Assembly (NCBI GenBank): GCA_036677445.1
Contig: JAVBWI010000023.1
Location: forward strand, 62,001 to 126,000
Source: JAVBWI01 sp036677445
GTDB taxonomy: Bacteria > Bacillota > Clostridia > Christensenellales > CAG-138
Direction: 5' to 3'
Length of the DNA: 64,000 nt
Positions 8,964-17,248 of this stretch are shown here, piece by piece. The notes below the pieces were generated by a model that saw nothing but the letters and a program-made list of their open reading frames with translations, ran no database searches and was not told the origin of the DNA. The position numbers were made by a program, and so were the translations under genes. Position 1 is the first letter of the stretch; the number at the start of each line of letters is the position of its first letter.

Positions 8964-9169
8964 GCATTCCATATCATTTTCTCAGGGAGTCGCCGTTTGC
9001 CATCAGGGGCGGATATGACATCGGGACTATGTCCCCACTTGTTTATGATGTTTTAGACAAACTGATGGCATATCCACTGCACTCGCAGGGAGATTTTACA
9101 TAAAAAGTATAGTATAATTGGAATTGATAAAATTATTGCTTATATCTTTCTTGGCGAAAAGGGGTTTAT

Positions 9170-9961
9170 ATGAAAGACAGCATATGCCGGGAGGGAATGC
9201 AAGCCCTTCTTCGCTTGGCCGGAAACAATGATTTATTCTGCGATCTGATCGATAGCTTCCCATATCCTATCCAACTCTACATGCCAAATGGGCTGCTGAT
9301 CGCCGTTAATCCGGCCTTTCTCAAAGAGTTTAACGTCCCCCATCCCAATCTTATTGTCGGAAAGTATAACATCCTGCGCGACCCTACGCTTGCCGAATAT
9401 GGCGTGCTTGGAGAAGTCCATGCCGCCTTTGAGGGAAAGCCTGCCTGCGTTATGGACATCCCCGCACCGGTGCATCAGCTCAAACAATGGTTTCATATCC
9501 CCGTCGAGGCTTCCGAACTGTTTTATCTGGATATCTCCTCCTTCCCGCTCAAAAACAACCAGAGCAAAATGATTGGCGTAGCCATTGTCTATGTCACGCG
9601 CAAAAAGCTGCTGGATCGGGAGGAAATCGTAAAAGCCAAGGAATATATCGAAGCCCATTGGTTTGAAAAGTTCAGCGTAGAGGAGGTCGCCAAAGCGGCG
9701 CTCATGAGCGTAGCGCATTTTGAGCGCAGGTTCAAGGCGTATACCGGGATGACGCCGCATGCCTACTACGTCAGGACAAAGGTCAATAAGCTTAAGGAAG
9801 CGCTTCTTAACCAAAACCTCAGCGTTGAGCAGGCGTTCTCCGCTTGTGGATTGCCTTATCACGGCCACTATGCGCAGCTATTCAAAAGGGAGACGGGGCT
9901 GACGCCTTCCGAATACCGCAAGCTTGCGCAGGCGCAGTCCCAACATGCCGATATATCATGA
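9170..9961 (+). CDS. PAS-domain AraC family transcriptional regulator
   Basis: A 263-residue protein. Residues about 20-135 resemble a PAS sensor fold (LIDSFPYPIQLYMPNGLLIA, then NPAFLKEFNV and a typical PAS end VAIVYVTRKK). Residues about 150-258 form the AraC double helix-turn-helix, with AKEYIEAHWFEKFSVEEVAK, MSVAHFERRFKAYTGMTPHAY and LFKRETGLTPSEYRK. The start ATG follows AAAAGGGG. A TATAAT lies about 60 bases upstream, near 9111. The ligand bound by the PAS domain is unknown. It could control the neighbouring surface protein or the small membrane protein genes downstream, but nothing in the sequence proves it. Confidence 0.88.
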   Translation: MKDSICREGMQALLRLAGNNDLFCDLIDSFPYPIQLYMPNGLLIAVNPAFLKEFNVPHPNLIVGKYNILRDPTLAEYGVLGEVHAAFEGKPACVMDIPAPVHQLKQWFHIPVEASELFYLDISSFPLKNNQSKMIGVAIVYVTRKKLLDREEIVKAKEYIEAHWFEKFSVEEVAKAALMSVAHFERRFKAYTGMTPHAYYVRTKVNKLKEALLNQNLSVEQAFSACGLPYHGHYAQLFKRETGLTPSEYRKLAQAQSQHADIS

Positions 9962-10317
9962 ATCCGGTCAACTGATCTGCCCAAAGGTGCGCGGAATCCC
10001 GTTTGTAAATAGCAGAATTTTGACTATGCATGTCTATGACTTCAAAATATAATTTCAATATAATGGAATTGCATTGCGGTTGTGGGCAGCTTTGTTTTTG
10101 ATTCAACTCATTTATCTGTTTACGCCTACGGCTTAATGCTCGCGATAGCCCGAAGAGAGGATCATCGGGTGCAGCGAGATAGCACGTGTGATAAGTGCGC
10201 TTGCTACGCGGTAATAACAGCAATCCGGCACCTTGCGCTGGATAGCGAAATGGAATTATATATTTATAATTGGCAGCAACAAGATCGTGACGGATTTTAA
10301 TTTAAGGAGACGCTTCT
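9962..10317. other. Gene-free stretch
   Basis: No credible gene. There are two TATAAT boxes (10048-10053 and 10059-10064) without good -35 partners. They may provide the promoter for the zinc-ribbon gene at 10318. An open frame at 10082-10300 has no ribosome binding site and no recognisable features. Confidence 0.5.
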
Positions 10318-11259
10318 ATGACGTGCAAAAAATGTGGCTCACAGAACGATGACCATGAGATGATCTGCCAAAAATGTGGTGCCCACCTTGACCAAGCGCC
10401 AAAGCCTTCAGCAAAAAAGCCCCGAACCTATTTGATTGCCGCCCTCGTTGCCGTAGGAGTGGTAGCGGTTGTGATAACACTCGTTCTTTTGCTGGGAAAC
10501 GGCAGGTCGCTCACCGGCCCATGGCACAATGAAGAACTTAGGCAATTACTACGCTTTCGTGAAGATGAAACCGTAGTGATCAGGATGCCTCACGGTGACT
10601 TTGAAGCCGCCTACGTTTTTAACCAGGAAGACGGCAGAGGAGTGATCATATTTAACGAAGAAGCCATTAGCTTTACGATAGAGGGAGAAGAACTGCTGCT
10701 CACATGGAGCGGTGTGCAAGCCGCCTTCGTTCGCGGGGAAATGGAAGTTGTTGCAGCTATTGCAGAAGCAACACCTGGGGTAACCGCGCCCACGGTGATA
10801 ACTCCTCCGCTCGAAGCAACGCCCGAAGCATCCAGCACAGCGCCTCTGCCTTCGGCTCCGCCCACCGTAACACCTTCGGCCGCACCTACTACAGCGCCTT
10901 CGGCCGCGCCTTCAGCCTCCCCGACGCCCACCCCACTTCCCTCGTCGTTAGGCCCGTTCTTTACCCCGCTTCCGCAGATTTCGGCTAAACCGGTAATCCC
11001 CGGCGATATCATAGGTAACCTCTCGATTCCTATTGTCGGTGTCTGGATTAATCCGGACGATTCCGAGTATACACTCACCTTTGACGATAACGGTCAATAC
11101 GTGCTGTCAACCAGCGGGTCCGATATGTCCGGCGATTATACATATGATAAGGCAACCGGCAAAGGCGATCTGGACTGGTTGTTGGGGATGCGTTTTGGCT
11201 TTACCGTAAGTGGCAATACACTTACGCTACAGGACGGCTCAACGTACGAGCGCAAGTAA
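10318..11259 (+). CDS. Zinc-ribbon membrane protein with S/T/P-rich linker
   Basis: A 313-residue protein. The N-terminus is a zinc ribbon with CxxC pairs at Cys3/Cys6 and Cys17/Cys20. One membrane helix follows (about 38-60). A compact domain (about 65-145) and a Thr/Ser/Pro/Ala-rich linker (about 155-210) lead to a C-terminal domain (about 225-313) that has the GVWI..D and LTFDDNGQYVL patterns of small lipocalin-like beta barrels. The zinc ribbon should be cytoplasmic and the rest outside. This architecture is common but functionally undefined in Clostridia. TAAGGAGA precedes the start. Two or three small envelope proteins follow, probably in one transcription unit. Confidence 0.75.
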   Translation: MTCKKCGSQNDDHEMICQKCGAHLDQAPKPSAKKPRTYLIAALVAVGVVAVVITLVLLLGNGRSLTGPWHNEELRQLLRFREDETVVIRMPHGDFEAAYVFNQEDGRGVIIFNEEAISFTIEGEELLLTWSGVQAAFVRGEMEVVAAIAEATPGVTAPTVITPPLEATPEASSTAPLPSAPPTVTPSAAPTTAPSAAPSASPTPTPLPSSLGPFFTPLPQISAKPVIPGDIIGNLSIPIVGVWINPDDSEYTLTFDDNGQYVLSTSGSDMSGDYTYDKATGKGDLDWLLGMRFGFTVSGNTLTLQDGSTYERK

Positions 11260-11286
11260 CCATGTTACTAAAAGGAGGATTTGTTC

Positions 11287-11883
11287 ATGAAAAAGCTTCA
11301 TCTTATGATCGCCATCGTTTTTATATCGGTATGCTTGGCAGGATGTGCGGGACCCGATAAATTGCAGATTTCGCCTACGGCGGACAGCCCAACCCAGAGC
11401 CAACCAAATGCAGCGACGACGGTTGACAGCGGGGAAAGCATATCGCCCCAGATCATTGAGCCGGAGGAATTGATTTCCAAAGAAGAAGCTGAGCAGTTAT
11501 TGGGTGAAACTGTCAAGGACGGTGAAAAGAACGAGCAGGCCGTTGTAGGGCAGAAGATATGCTTTTATAACGCACAAAACGAGGACTCGCTGAGTTATCT
11601 TCAGATCAGCATTACCCAGACGTCATTTATGAAGAACGATGGCCAGACTCCTGAGAGTATATATACAGCAACAAAAGAAGCATTGATCGAAACGGGCGAG
11701 CAAAGACAAATTGATGGGGTCGGCGATGAATATTTCTTTGGAACGCCGGGGCTGCATATCTTGACGGATGGATATTACCTCTGTATTGCCGTCGGCAATT
11801 CGGACGAAGAAAAGGTTCAGCAGATGCTGGAACAGGCGGGTGCTCTGGCGGTTGGGAATTTAGAAAAAATATTGAGTCGATAA
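11287..11883 (+). CDS. Putative lipoprotein
   Basis: A 198-residue protein with a lipoprotein signal peptide: basic MKK, a hydrophobic core and the lipobox CLAGC with the acylated Cys at residue 20. A TTG two codons upstream is in frame, but the ATG at 11287 is correctly spaced from AAAGGAGGA. The mature part starts with a low-complexity Ser/Gln/Thr/Pro linker and continues into a small alpha/beta domain with LISKEEAEQLLGETVKDG, which is reminiscent of lipoproteins of unknown function. It lies 27 bases downstream of the zinc-ribbon gene and is probably co-transcribed. Its function is not known. Confidence 0.75.
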   Translation: MKKLHLMIAIVFISVCLAGCAGPDKLQISPTADSPTQSQPNAATTVDSGESISPQIIEPEELISKEEAEQLLGETVKDGEKNEQAVVGQKICFYNAQNEDSLSYLQISITQTSFMKNDGQTPESIYTATKEALIETGEQRQIDGVGDEYFFGTPGLHILTDGYYLCIAVGNSDEEKVQQMLEQAGALAVGNLEKILSR

Positions 11884-11974
11884 CCGGTAGGGCGTATTGT
11901 GCGGGCGCTATTGCCAGCTTTGAAAAATACCATTCTGCAAAAAAGGTATGCCGAACTGACTATGCTTGGAGGTT

Positions 11975-12349
11975 ATGAAGATTTCCGCTAAAATTGTCTT
12001 TATATTTGTTGGAGTATCGGCAATTCTTTTGCCGGTTGTTGCCATGCGAAGGATGCAGCGATTGAAAAGGGAAGGTGTGCGTGTGAGCGCCACTGTGATC
12101 GACAACATACGCGGTATCGGCAGGGGTACGCGCTATTACCCGGTTCTTGAATACCTTGTCGACAGCAAACTGGTTAGGGCCGAAGGTGGCGATACACCAA
12201 GGGGCAAGTATCCTGTCGGAACGGTATTGGAGATCCGTTACGACCCCCGCAAGCCCGAGCAGGTTTTGGTAGGCGAACCCAAATTGGCGGGCTATATCTT
12301 CCTGATGATAATAGGCGTTGCCTGTATTGCAGCTGGTATGCTGGCCTGA
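11975..12349 (+). CDS. DUF3592-like small membrane protein
   Basis: About 124 residues with one N-terminal and one C-terminal membrane helix. The soluble part between them has the pattern VRVSATVIDN, YYPVLEYLVDSK and YPVGTVLEIRYDPRKPEQ, which is typical of the DUF3592 family. The start is uncertain. The ATG at 11975 has GGAGG only 2-3 bases upstream, while a TTG at 11966 is also in frame. The function of the family is unknown. The gene stands between a lipoprotein gene and another one-helix protein gene, all on the same strand with short gaps. Confidence 0.65.
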   Translation: MKISAKIVFIFVGVSAILLPVVAMRRMQRLKREGVRVSATVIDNIRGIGRGTRYYPVLEYLVDSKLVRAEGGDTPRGKYPVGTVLEIRYDPRKPEQVLVGEPKLAGYIFLMIIGVACIAAGMLA

Positions 12350-12381
12350 CTGGCACATAGGACTTTATATGGAGGACGGTT

Positions 12382-12687
12382 ATGGAACACTTTTTCATCG
12401 CCGGGGCGTTGCTACTGCTTTTGGCGTTGATTATCTTCATAATCGTCAGAGCCGGAAAGGGTATCAAGCGCGGTGTCATAAAGCAAGTCTTGACCGAGCA
12501 TACGGCGAGTAATGTGATTGTCGCGGCGAAAAACCAAAAAGGCATTGTTACCTTCCAATTTAAGAATACCAATAAGGTTGACTGCGCGGTACCTGAATGC
12601 GTCTATAACGACGTTCAGGTAAACGACAAGGGAATCCTGACCTTTCAGGGATTGCGGTTTATCCGGTTTGAAATAACCGGCAGATAA
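12382..12687 (+). CDS. Small membrane protein of unknown function
   Basis: A 101-residue protein with one strong N-terminal membrane helix (about residues 5-24) followed by a basic stretch (RAGKGIKRG) and a small beta-rich domain. I do not recognise the family. TGGAGGACGG precedes the ATG at a normal distance, which supports a real gene. It follows the DUF3592-like gene by 32 bases and precedes a broken surface-protein gene by 18 bases, so it looks like part of one envelope-related transcription unit beginning at 10318. Confidence 0.6.
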   Translation: MEHFFIAGALLLLLALIIFIIVRAGKGIKRGVIKQVLTEHTASNVIVAAKNQKGIVTFQFKNTNKVDCAVPECVYNDVQVNDKGILTFQGLRFIRFEITGR

Positions 12688-12705
12688 GTACAGGAGGGTA
12701 CGAAC

Positions 12706-13424
12706 ATGAAAACATTGAAAAAGCTGCTCACTTTCGCTCTCATATTTGTTCTCTGCATTTCGCTGGTTCCATCGGTAGCTTTTGCCGCAGACCCACCGGA
12801 GCTGCAATCCGCGACGGTAACTTCAGATGGCCATGTGGAGCTGACCTTCAGCAAAGAGATGGCTGCGCCCCCAGCCAGGGAGATGCGGGGTTCCACGTAA
12901 CGGGGATGTTCGGCCTGACGAAAAACGTGCAGTCGGCCACGCTGGTCACGGGGGATAGCACAAAAATCCGGCTGACATTGGAGACAACGATAAAAGGCGG
13001 CGAGAGCGGCGGCTATCCTTGGGGCAGATATATGCCCGGCACGGTACAATCCGCCGATGGCGAGCCGCTTGCAGCCATTGCAGGTTTCAGTATCAGCAAT
13101 TCGCTGCCCCATCCCACGCTGGGTACGGCCCCGATGCCGGAGGGAACGGTGGGGTCGCCGTACTCCTACACCTTCACTGCCACGGGCGGAACGCCTCCCT
13201 ATTCCTTCTCTAAGTTGTATGGCGAGCTGCCGCCCGGGCTGTCGCTGAACAATAGCACCGGCGAGCTTAGCGGAACGCCTACCGCAAGCGGTACATACGG
13301 CGACTCCACGGTCCTGCGTATCGAGGTGCTGGATGCTAATCAAGCGCTCGACATACGCAACATCATTATTGTCATCAACGCAGCCTCCAGCATCAGCCTG
13401 CCAACCGTCGTGACAATGCAACCG
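12706..13424 (+). pseudogene. Broken surface protein (signal peptide, He_PIG Ig-like domain)
   Basis: The gene starts with a good signal peptide (MKTLKKLLTFALIFVLC, ending PSVAFA). The first frame stops at 12900. The protein continues in another frame from about 12860, and the shift lies near a run of five C at 12867-12871. The rest contains a putative Ig (He_PIG) domain with GTVGSPYSYTFTATGGTPPY, LPPGLSLNNSTGELSGTPT and ends near VTMQPV. At about 13410-13428 the coding sequence changes abruptly to a SNF2 helicase frame. The protein therefore lacks its C-terminal half and any anchor. It resembles the other surface proteins in this window by its signal peptide. Confidence 0.75.
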
Positions 13425-14144
13425 GTACTTCGATATGGTCGGCTACGGCAATCATACGCCGGTGCTTAAGCGGAGCATGGAACAGGAACTCATGCGCCGC
13501 CTGCACAGCATCGCGTACCGGGCGACCAAGGACGAATGTCTCGATTTGCCGGAAACCACGGACATCGTGCGGTTTGTCGAGCTGGAGCCCACCGCAACGC
13601 GGATTTACCGCGATCTGGTGCGGGACAGCTACGCTGAGCTTGGCAAAGGTGAAGTTACCGTCACCAACATTCTCACCCGGCTGCTGCGGTTATCGCAGCT
13701 CACGGGCAGGTTTATCGGCGACGATGAGGGAAACGCCCCGCAGCGGATCAGCACCGCCAAGCAGGCGGCGCTTGAGGACATCGTGGAGGACGTTCTGCAG
13801 GAAGGCAAAAAGCTGGTGGTCATCGCCCGGTTCGTGCCGGAGATCGAGGCCATCCGCAAGCTGCTGGAAACGAAGGGCATCCGGTACTCGCTCATCATGG
13901 GAGGCGTGAAGGATCGTGACGGATCGCCGCGTTCCAGAACGACCCGGATGCGCAGGTGTTCGTGGGCCAGATCGCCACGGCGGGCCTGGGCATTACGGTC
14001 ACTGCCGCAAGCACCATGGTGTTCTATTCACTCGACTACTCCATGAGCAATTTCGAGCAGACCAAGGCGCGCATCCACCGCCTCGGCCAGAAGCACAACT
14101 GCACCTACATCTACCTGACAGCCAAACCTAATAACGAAGGGTAA
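13425..14144 (+). pseudogene. SNF2-family helicase C-terminal remnant
   Basis: From YFDMVGYG onward the frame reads like the C-terminal helicase domain of a large phage or ICE-borne SNF2 helicase: RLHSIAYRATKDECLDLPE, LQEGKKLVVIARFVPEIEAI and RYSLIMGGVKDR. A frameshift near 13915 moves it to a second frame with DPDAQVFVGQIATAGLGITV and the motif VI region ARIHRLGQKHNCTYIYLTAK, ending at 14144. The N-terminal ATPase part with Walker A is absent. The fragment follows directly on the broken surface protein, so this is a deletion or insertion scar. It is not functional. Confidence 0.85.
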
Positions 14145-14161
14145 ACCTGATAACGAAAGGT
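14126..14161. repeat. Tandem 17-bp repeats related to the 3734 inverted repeat
   Basis: ACCTAATAACGAAGGGT (14126-14142) and ACCTGATAACGAAAGGT (14145-14161) stand side by side. The second is identical to the core at 3734-3754. They overlap the end of the helicase remnant. Confidence 0.65.
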
Positions 14162-14202
14162 ATATGAATCGTTAAATTGTCTCAATCATTGAGCTATTAG
14201 GC

Positions 14203-14239
14203 AAAGGGAAGACCATCCGAAAGGATGGTTTTCCCTTTG
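14203..14239. terminator. Long hairpin, possible terminator
   Basis: AAAGGGAAGACCATCC and GGATGGTTTTCCCTTT pair with one G-T position around the tetraloop GAAA. There is no T run, so it may be a terminator or a small repeat element. Confidence 0.45.
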
Positions 14240-14244
14240 TATGT

Positions 14245-14275
14245 AGTTCAATGGGACTTGAGGCCGCGTTAAAAA
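14245..14275. repeat. 31-bp direct repeat, left copy
   Basis: It begins AGTTCAATGGGACTTG and ends CGCGTTAAAAA. The same 31 bases with a single G to A change occur at 21009-21039 in the same orientation. Both copies could encode a C-terminal end VQWDLRPR or VQWDLKPR followed by a stop. Confidence 0.7.
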
Positions 14276-14414
14276 GCGATTTTAGCAGCCGGCTTTCGGA
14301 CTTCCGGGCGGCGCAGCGCGAAGCACAAGCAAGCGCGGCAAGGCCCAAAAGAGGCGTACATCCCCTTGAACTTCCACCTGGGCGCCCCTTGGGCTTCCCG
14401 CGAGCTTCCCGAGG

Positions 14415-14443
14415 TTGAGTGCAAGGCATATAAGTGATACAAT
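14415..14443 (+). promoter_or_regulatory. Sigma-A type promoter of luxR
   Basis: TTGAGT (14415-14420) and TACAAT (14438-14443) are separated by 17 bases. The gene starts about 40 bases downstream. Confidence 0.6.
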
Positions 14444-14486
14444 AAGATTGGTTATACCATTCGCAATTCTTTTGGGGTGAAAGTGT

Positions 14487-17072
14487 TTGCTTGATTCAAC
14501 TCTTATCAAAACCAAATACTGCATCCCACGCGCGAATCCAAGTATGATATCGCGCGAGCGGATGATAAAAAAGCTGGATTATGCACTCGATCGGATGCTT
14601 ACGCTGGTTGTAGCGCCCATGGGATACGGCAAGACAACAGCGGTTTATGAATGGGTGGAAAAATCGGGATTGCAAGCGGCATGGCTTTCGTTGGATGAAA
14701 GTGATAATGATCCGATTGTTTTCTGGAAGTATATTTGCGCAGCGATGGAAAAAATTCTTCCGGGAATTACGAACCATGCCGAATATGCCCTTTCATCTCA
14801 TCAGCTATTAGAAGCAAACGTTCACATTAACATCCTCATCGACAGGCTGGCGCAGCACGATGATCAAGCGGTGCTTGTCTTAGACGATCTGCACACAATC
14901 TCGAACACGCAAATATTGAAAGGTCTTTCACATCTGCTTTCGTATCTTCCTGCAAACGCGCATGTGATTATCACAAGCAGGACAGATCCTGCTATGGAGC
15001 TTAACAGGTTTGAATTGCGATCCCAGGTTTTGCGCATTACCGCAAAAGATCTTCGATTTCGGCAGGACGAGATCTCGGACTTTTATCTCAAGCGCGACTG
15101 CACGTTCGGCAAGGAGATTATTGAAAAGATTGGCAGTTACACGGAGGGCTGGGCCGCGGCCATGGTTGCCATTGCGGTATCGGCTCAAAACGATTGTGTA
15201 AACAAAGACCTTCTCAATAGCATAACTGCGACGAACATCGATATGTATCAGTACCTTATGAACGAGGTTTTTGAATTATATTCTCCCGAAAAGAAGGTGT
15301 TTTTGCTCAAAATCTCCATATTGGAGTTGTTGCAGGAAGATCTCTGCAGTGCCGTAACTGGCGAAGATAATGTTGCTCGTTTTTTTGAGGATATGATAAG
15401 AAGGAACGAGTTTCTGACTTTGCTCGGAGATGAAAGCAATGCCTACCGGCTGCATCCGATTTTGAAGGACTTTCTGCTGAAAAAGCTGAAGCAAACCGAT
15501 CCTGACGCGCTTGCCGAACTACATACGAAAGCGGCGCTTTGGTATCGCGAGCGGGGTATGTTGTCGCTGGCTGTTTCACATTATTTAAGCGGTATGCAGT
15601 ATACGGACGCTTTTGATCTCATCGAAATGCAGCTGGGGAATTTTGCGAGCAAAAACGAATATGAAACCGCACATTCCTGGCTCAAACAGCTTCCCGAATA
15701 TTATAAGCGTGAAAGCGTCAAGATCGCGGTGTTTTATTCCATGTATTCCGCACAGGGGCGGGACTTCGAAGCTTCCCGCAAATGGCTCGCCCGCGCCCGG
15801 GAAACACTCGAGCGTGAACAAAGGGCAGAAAACGGGGCACAGGTTCGCGCCTTGGTCGGCCTTACGGCAGTCAATCTGCTGCTCAGGGAAGGCAATGCGG
15901 CAGAACTTCGCAGCCTCATCCAAAGCAATGAAATCTGCAGCAGCAACGCCTTTAAAACTATTGAATATGTGGATTTGAACGATTCGGATATCTACATTTA
16001 CCGAAGCCCGGTCCATATATTGATAAAGCTGTTTGAAGCGGATCGCGATGCGTTTGATAAGCTGCGGGATTATCACAGCATGATGTCCACAAAGAGGCCG
16101 GGGTCTATGCCCTTGGCCGCTGCGGAATATTATTATGAAAAGAACAGGCCGGAGGAAGCGCTGCCGTTGTTCCTCAATGCGGCCGAAGCCGCGCGGTTGC
16201 TCAATTATCCGGGCGTGCTGGTCCCGGCAATGGCGGGCATTTCCCGCATTAAGAGAAGTCAGGCCGACATGGTTGGCGCCCTCGCCGTCTTGGAGGAATG
16301 CGAAAGCAGGCTCAAAGCCATTCAAAAACCGCATTGGAATGACCTTGTATCCGCGCTGAAAACGCGCTACGCCATCGAAACCGGCAACATGGATGAGGTG
16401 GAAAAGTGGATCCATACCAATAAGCTACACATATTCAGCGAAATCAACAGAGTCCGTGAATTTGAACTGATCGTACTTGCAAGGGTATTATGGGCGAAAA
16501 AAGATACGAACGGCGCTGAACTGCTGCTGATGCGGCTTTTGCCGTTTGCGCAGGCCGAAGGCCGTTTGCACAGCGAGGTTGAAATACTGAATCTGCTGGC
16601 GATGATGGCCTGCCAAAAGGGCAATACCCCTTCTGCGGTTGCGTACTTGGAGAGATCATTGCGCATAGGGCTTACTGAAGGCTATGTGCGCAGCTATATC
16701 GACGAGCAGGCACCGATGCTTACCGTATTAAAGCAGACGATGCGCGCACTCAGAAAAACGGAGGAGGTAAGCCGGGAATTGGGGCGCTTTGCCGGTTCCC
16801 TTGTTTCGCTGCTTCAGGAGGAAATGAATGTACCGCCCGGCGGCAGCACGGCCGGCGGCATGAAGTTAAAGAAGCTGCTGACCGCAAAAGAGTTTGAAGT
16901 GCTGGAATTGCTGTGCGCCGCATATTCCAACGAAGATATCGGCAAAAAGCTGAATATCGGCCAGCGTACGGTCAAAACGCATACGGGAAGCATCTACAAC
17001 AAGCTGGGGGTCAATACCCGCACCCAATGCGTAAAGCTGGCGTATGAGGAAGGGCTTTTGCTGCCGGATTGA
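14487..17072 (+). CDS. MalT-like LuxR family transcriptional regulator (large ATP-binding)
   Basis: An 861-residue regulator. It starts with TTG at 14487 behind GGGGTGA, as shown by the family-typical beginning LIKTKYCIPRA. A nucleotide-binding domain follows, with P-loop APMGYGKT (residues 43-50) and a Walker-B-like AVLVLDDLHTI. A helical TPR-like sensor region spans about 330-780. The C-terminal LuxR helix-turn-helix (about 795-855) reads LTAKEFEVLELLCAAYSNED, then IGKKLNIGQRTVKTHTGSIY and NKLGVNTRTQ. Such STAND regulators assemble after binding ATP and an inducer. The next gene is a BspA-like surface protein on the same strand behind a strong terminator and is a plausible target. Confidence 0.9.
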   Translation: MLDSTLIKTKYCIPRANPSMISRERMIKKLDYALDRMLTLVVAPMGYGKTTAVYEWVEKSGLQAAWLSLDESDNDPIVFWKYICAAMEKILPGITNHAEYALSSHQLLEANVHINILIDRLAQHDDQAVLVLDDLHTISNTQILKGLSHLLSYLPANAHVIITSRTDPAMELNRFELRSQVLRITAKDLRFRQDEISDFYLKRDCTFGKEIIEKIGSYTEGWAAAMVAIAVSAQNDCVNKDLLNSITATNIDMYQYLMNEVFELYSPEKKVFLLKISILELLQEDLCSAVTGEDNVARFFEDMIRRNEFLTLLGDESNAYRLHPILKDFLLKKLKQTDPDALAELHTKAALWYRERGMLSLAVSHYLSGMQYTDAFDLIEMQLGNFASKNEYETAHSWLKQLPEYYKRESVKIAVFYSMYSAQGRDFEASRKWLARARETLEREQRAENGAQVRALVGLTAVNLLLREGNAAELRSLIQSNEICSSNAFKTIEYVDLNDSDIYIYRSPVHILIKLFEADRDAFDKLRDYHSMMSTKRPGSMPLAAAEYYYEKNRPEEALPLFLNAAEAARLLNYPGVLVPAMAGISRIKRSQADMVGALAVLEECESRLKAIQKPHWNDLVSALKTRYAIETGNMDEVEKWIHTNKLHIFSEINRVREFELIVLARVLWAKKDTNGAELLLMRLLPFAQAEGRLHSEVEILNLLAMMACQKGNTPSAVAYLERSLRIGLTEGYVRSYIDEQAPMLTVLKQTMRALRKTEEVSRELGRFAGSLVSLLQEEMNVPPGGSTAGGMKLKKLLTAKEFEVLELLCAAYSNEDIGKKLNIGQRTVKTHTGSIYNKLGVNTRTQCVKLAYEEGLLLPD

Positions 17073-17080
17073 TCCCGGCA

Positions 17081-17138
17081 CACAACAAAAAACTTGCGGC
17101 ATCGTACCTTTGTACGATGCCGCAAGTTTTTTGTTGTG
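17081..17138 (+). terminator. Strong terminator, 27-bp perfect inverted repeat
   Basis: The left arm 17081-17107 (CACAACAAAAAACTTGCGGC...) and right arm 17112-17138 are perfectly complementary with a CTTT loop. The GC-rich core is flanked by A6 and T6, so it can work in both directions. Confidence 0.85.
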
Positions 17139-17248
17139 CTAACATTTTAAGCGGTATGGTACGAGTCGGGGGAATTCATCAAATCCCTGGCAAAGAGCCC
17201 CGTCAGGCGCGGAAGTATATGCCGTTATATGAATTGGAGGAAACGCAA

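Larger units (their letters stand above)
14145..14486. other. Gene-free stretch before luxR
   Basis: It holds the 17-bp repeat, a long hairpin (14203-14239), one copy of a 31-bp direct repeat (14245-14275) and the luxR promoter (14415-14443). I saw no gene in it. Confidence 0.6.

Noticed and set aside
10082..10300. 72-codon frame before the zinc-ribbon gene
   Set aside because: GTG start with no ribosome binding site and no known pattern.
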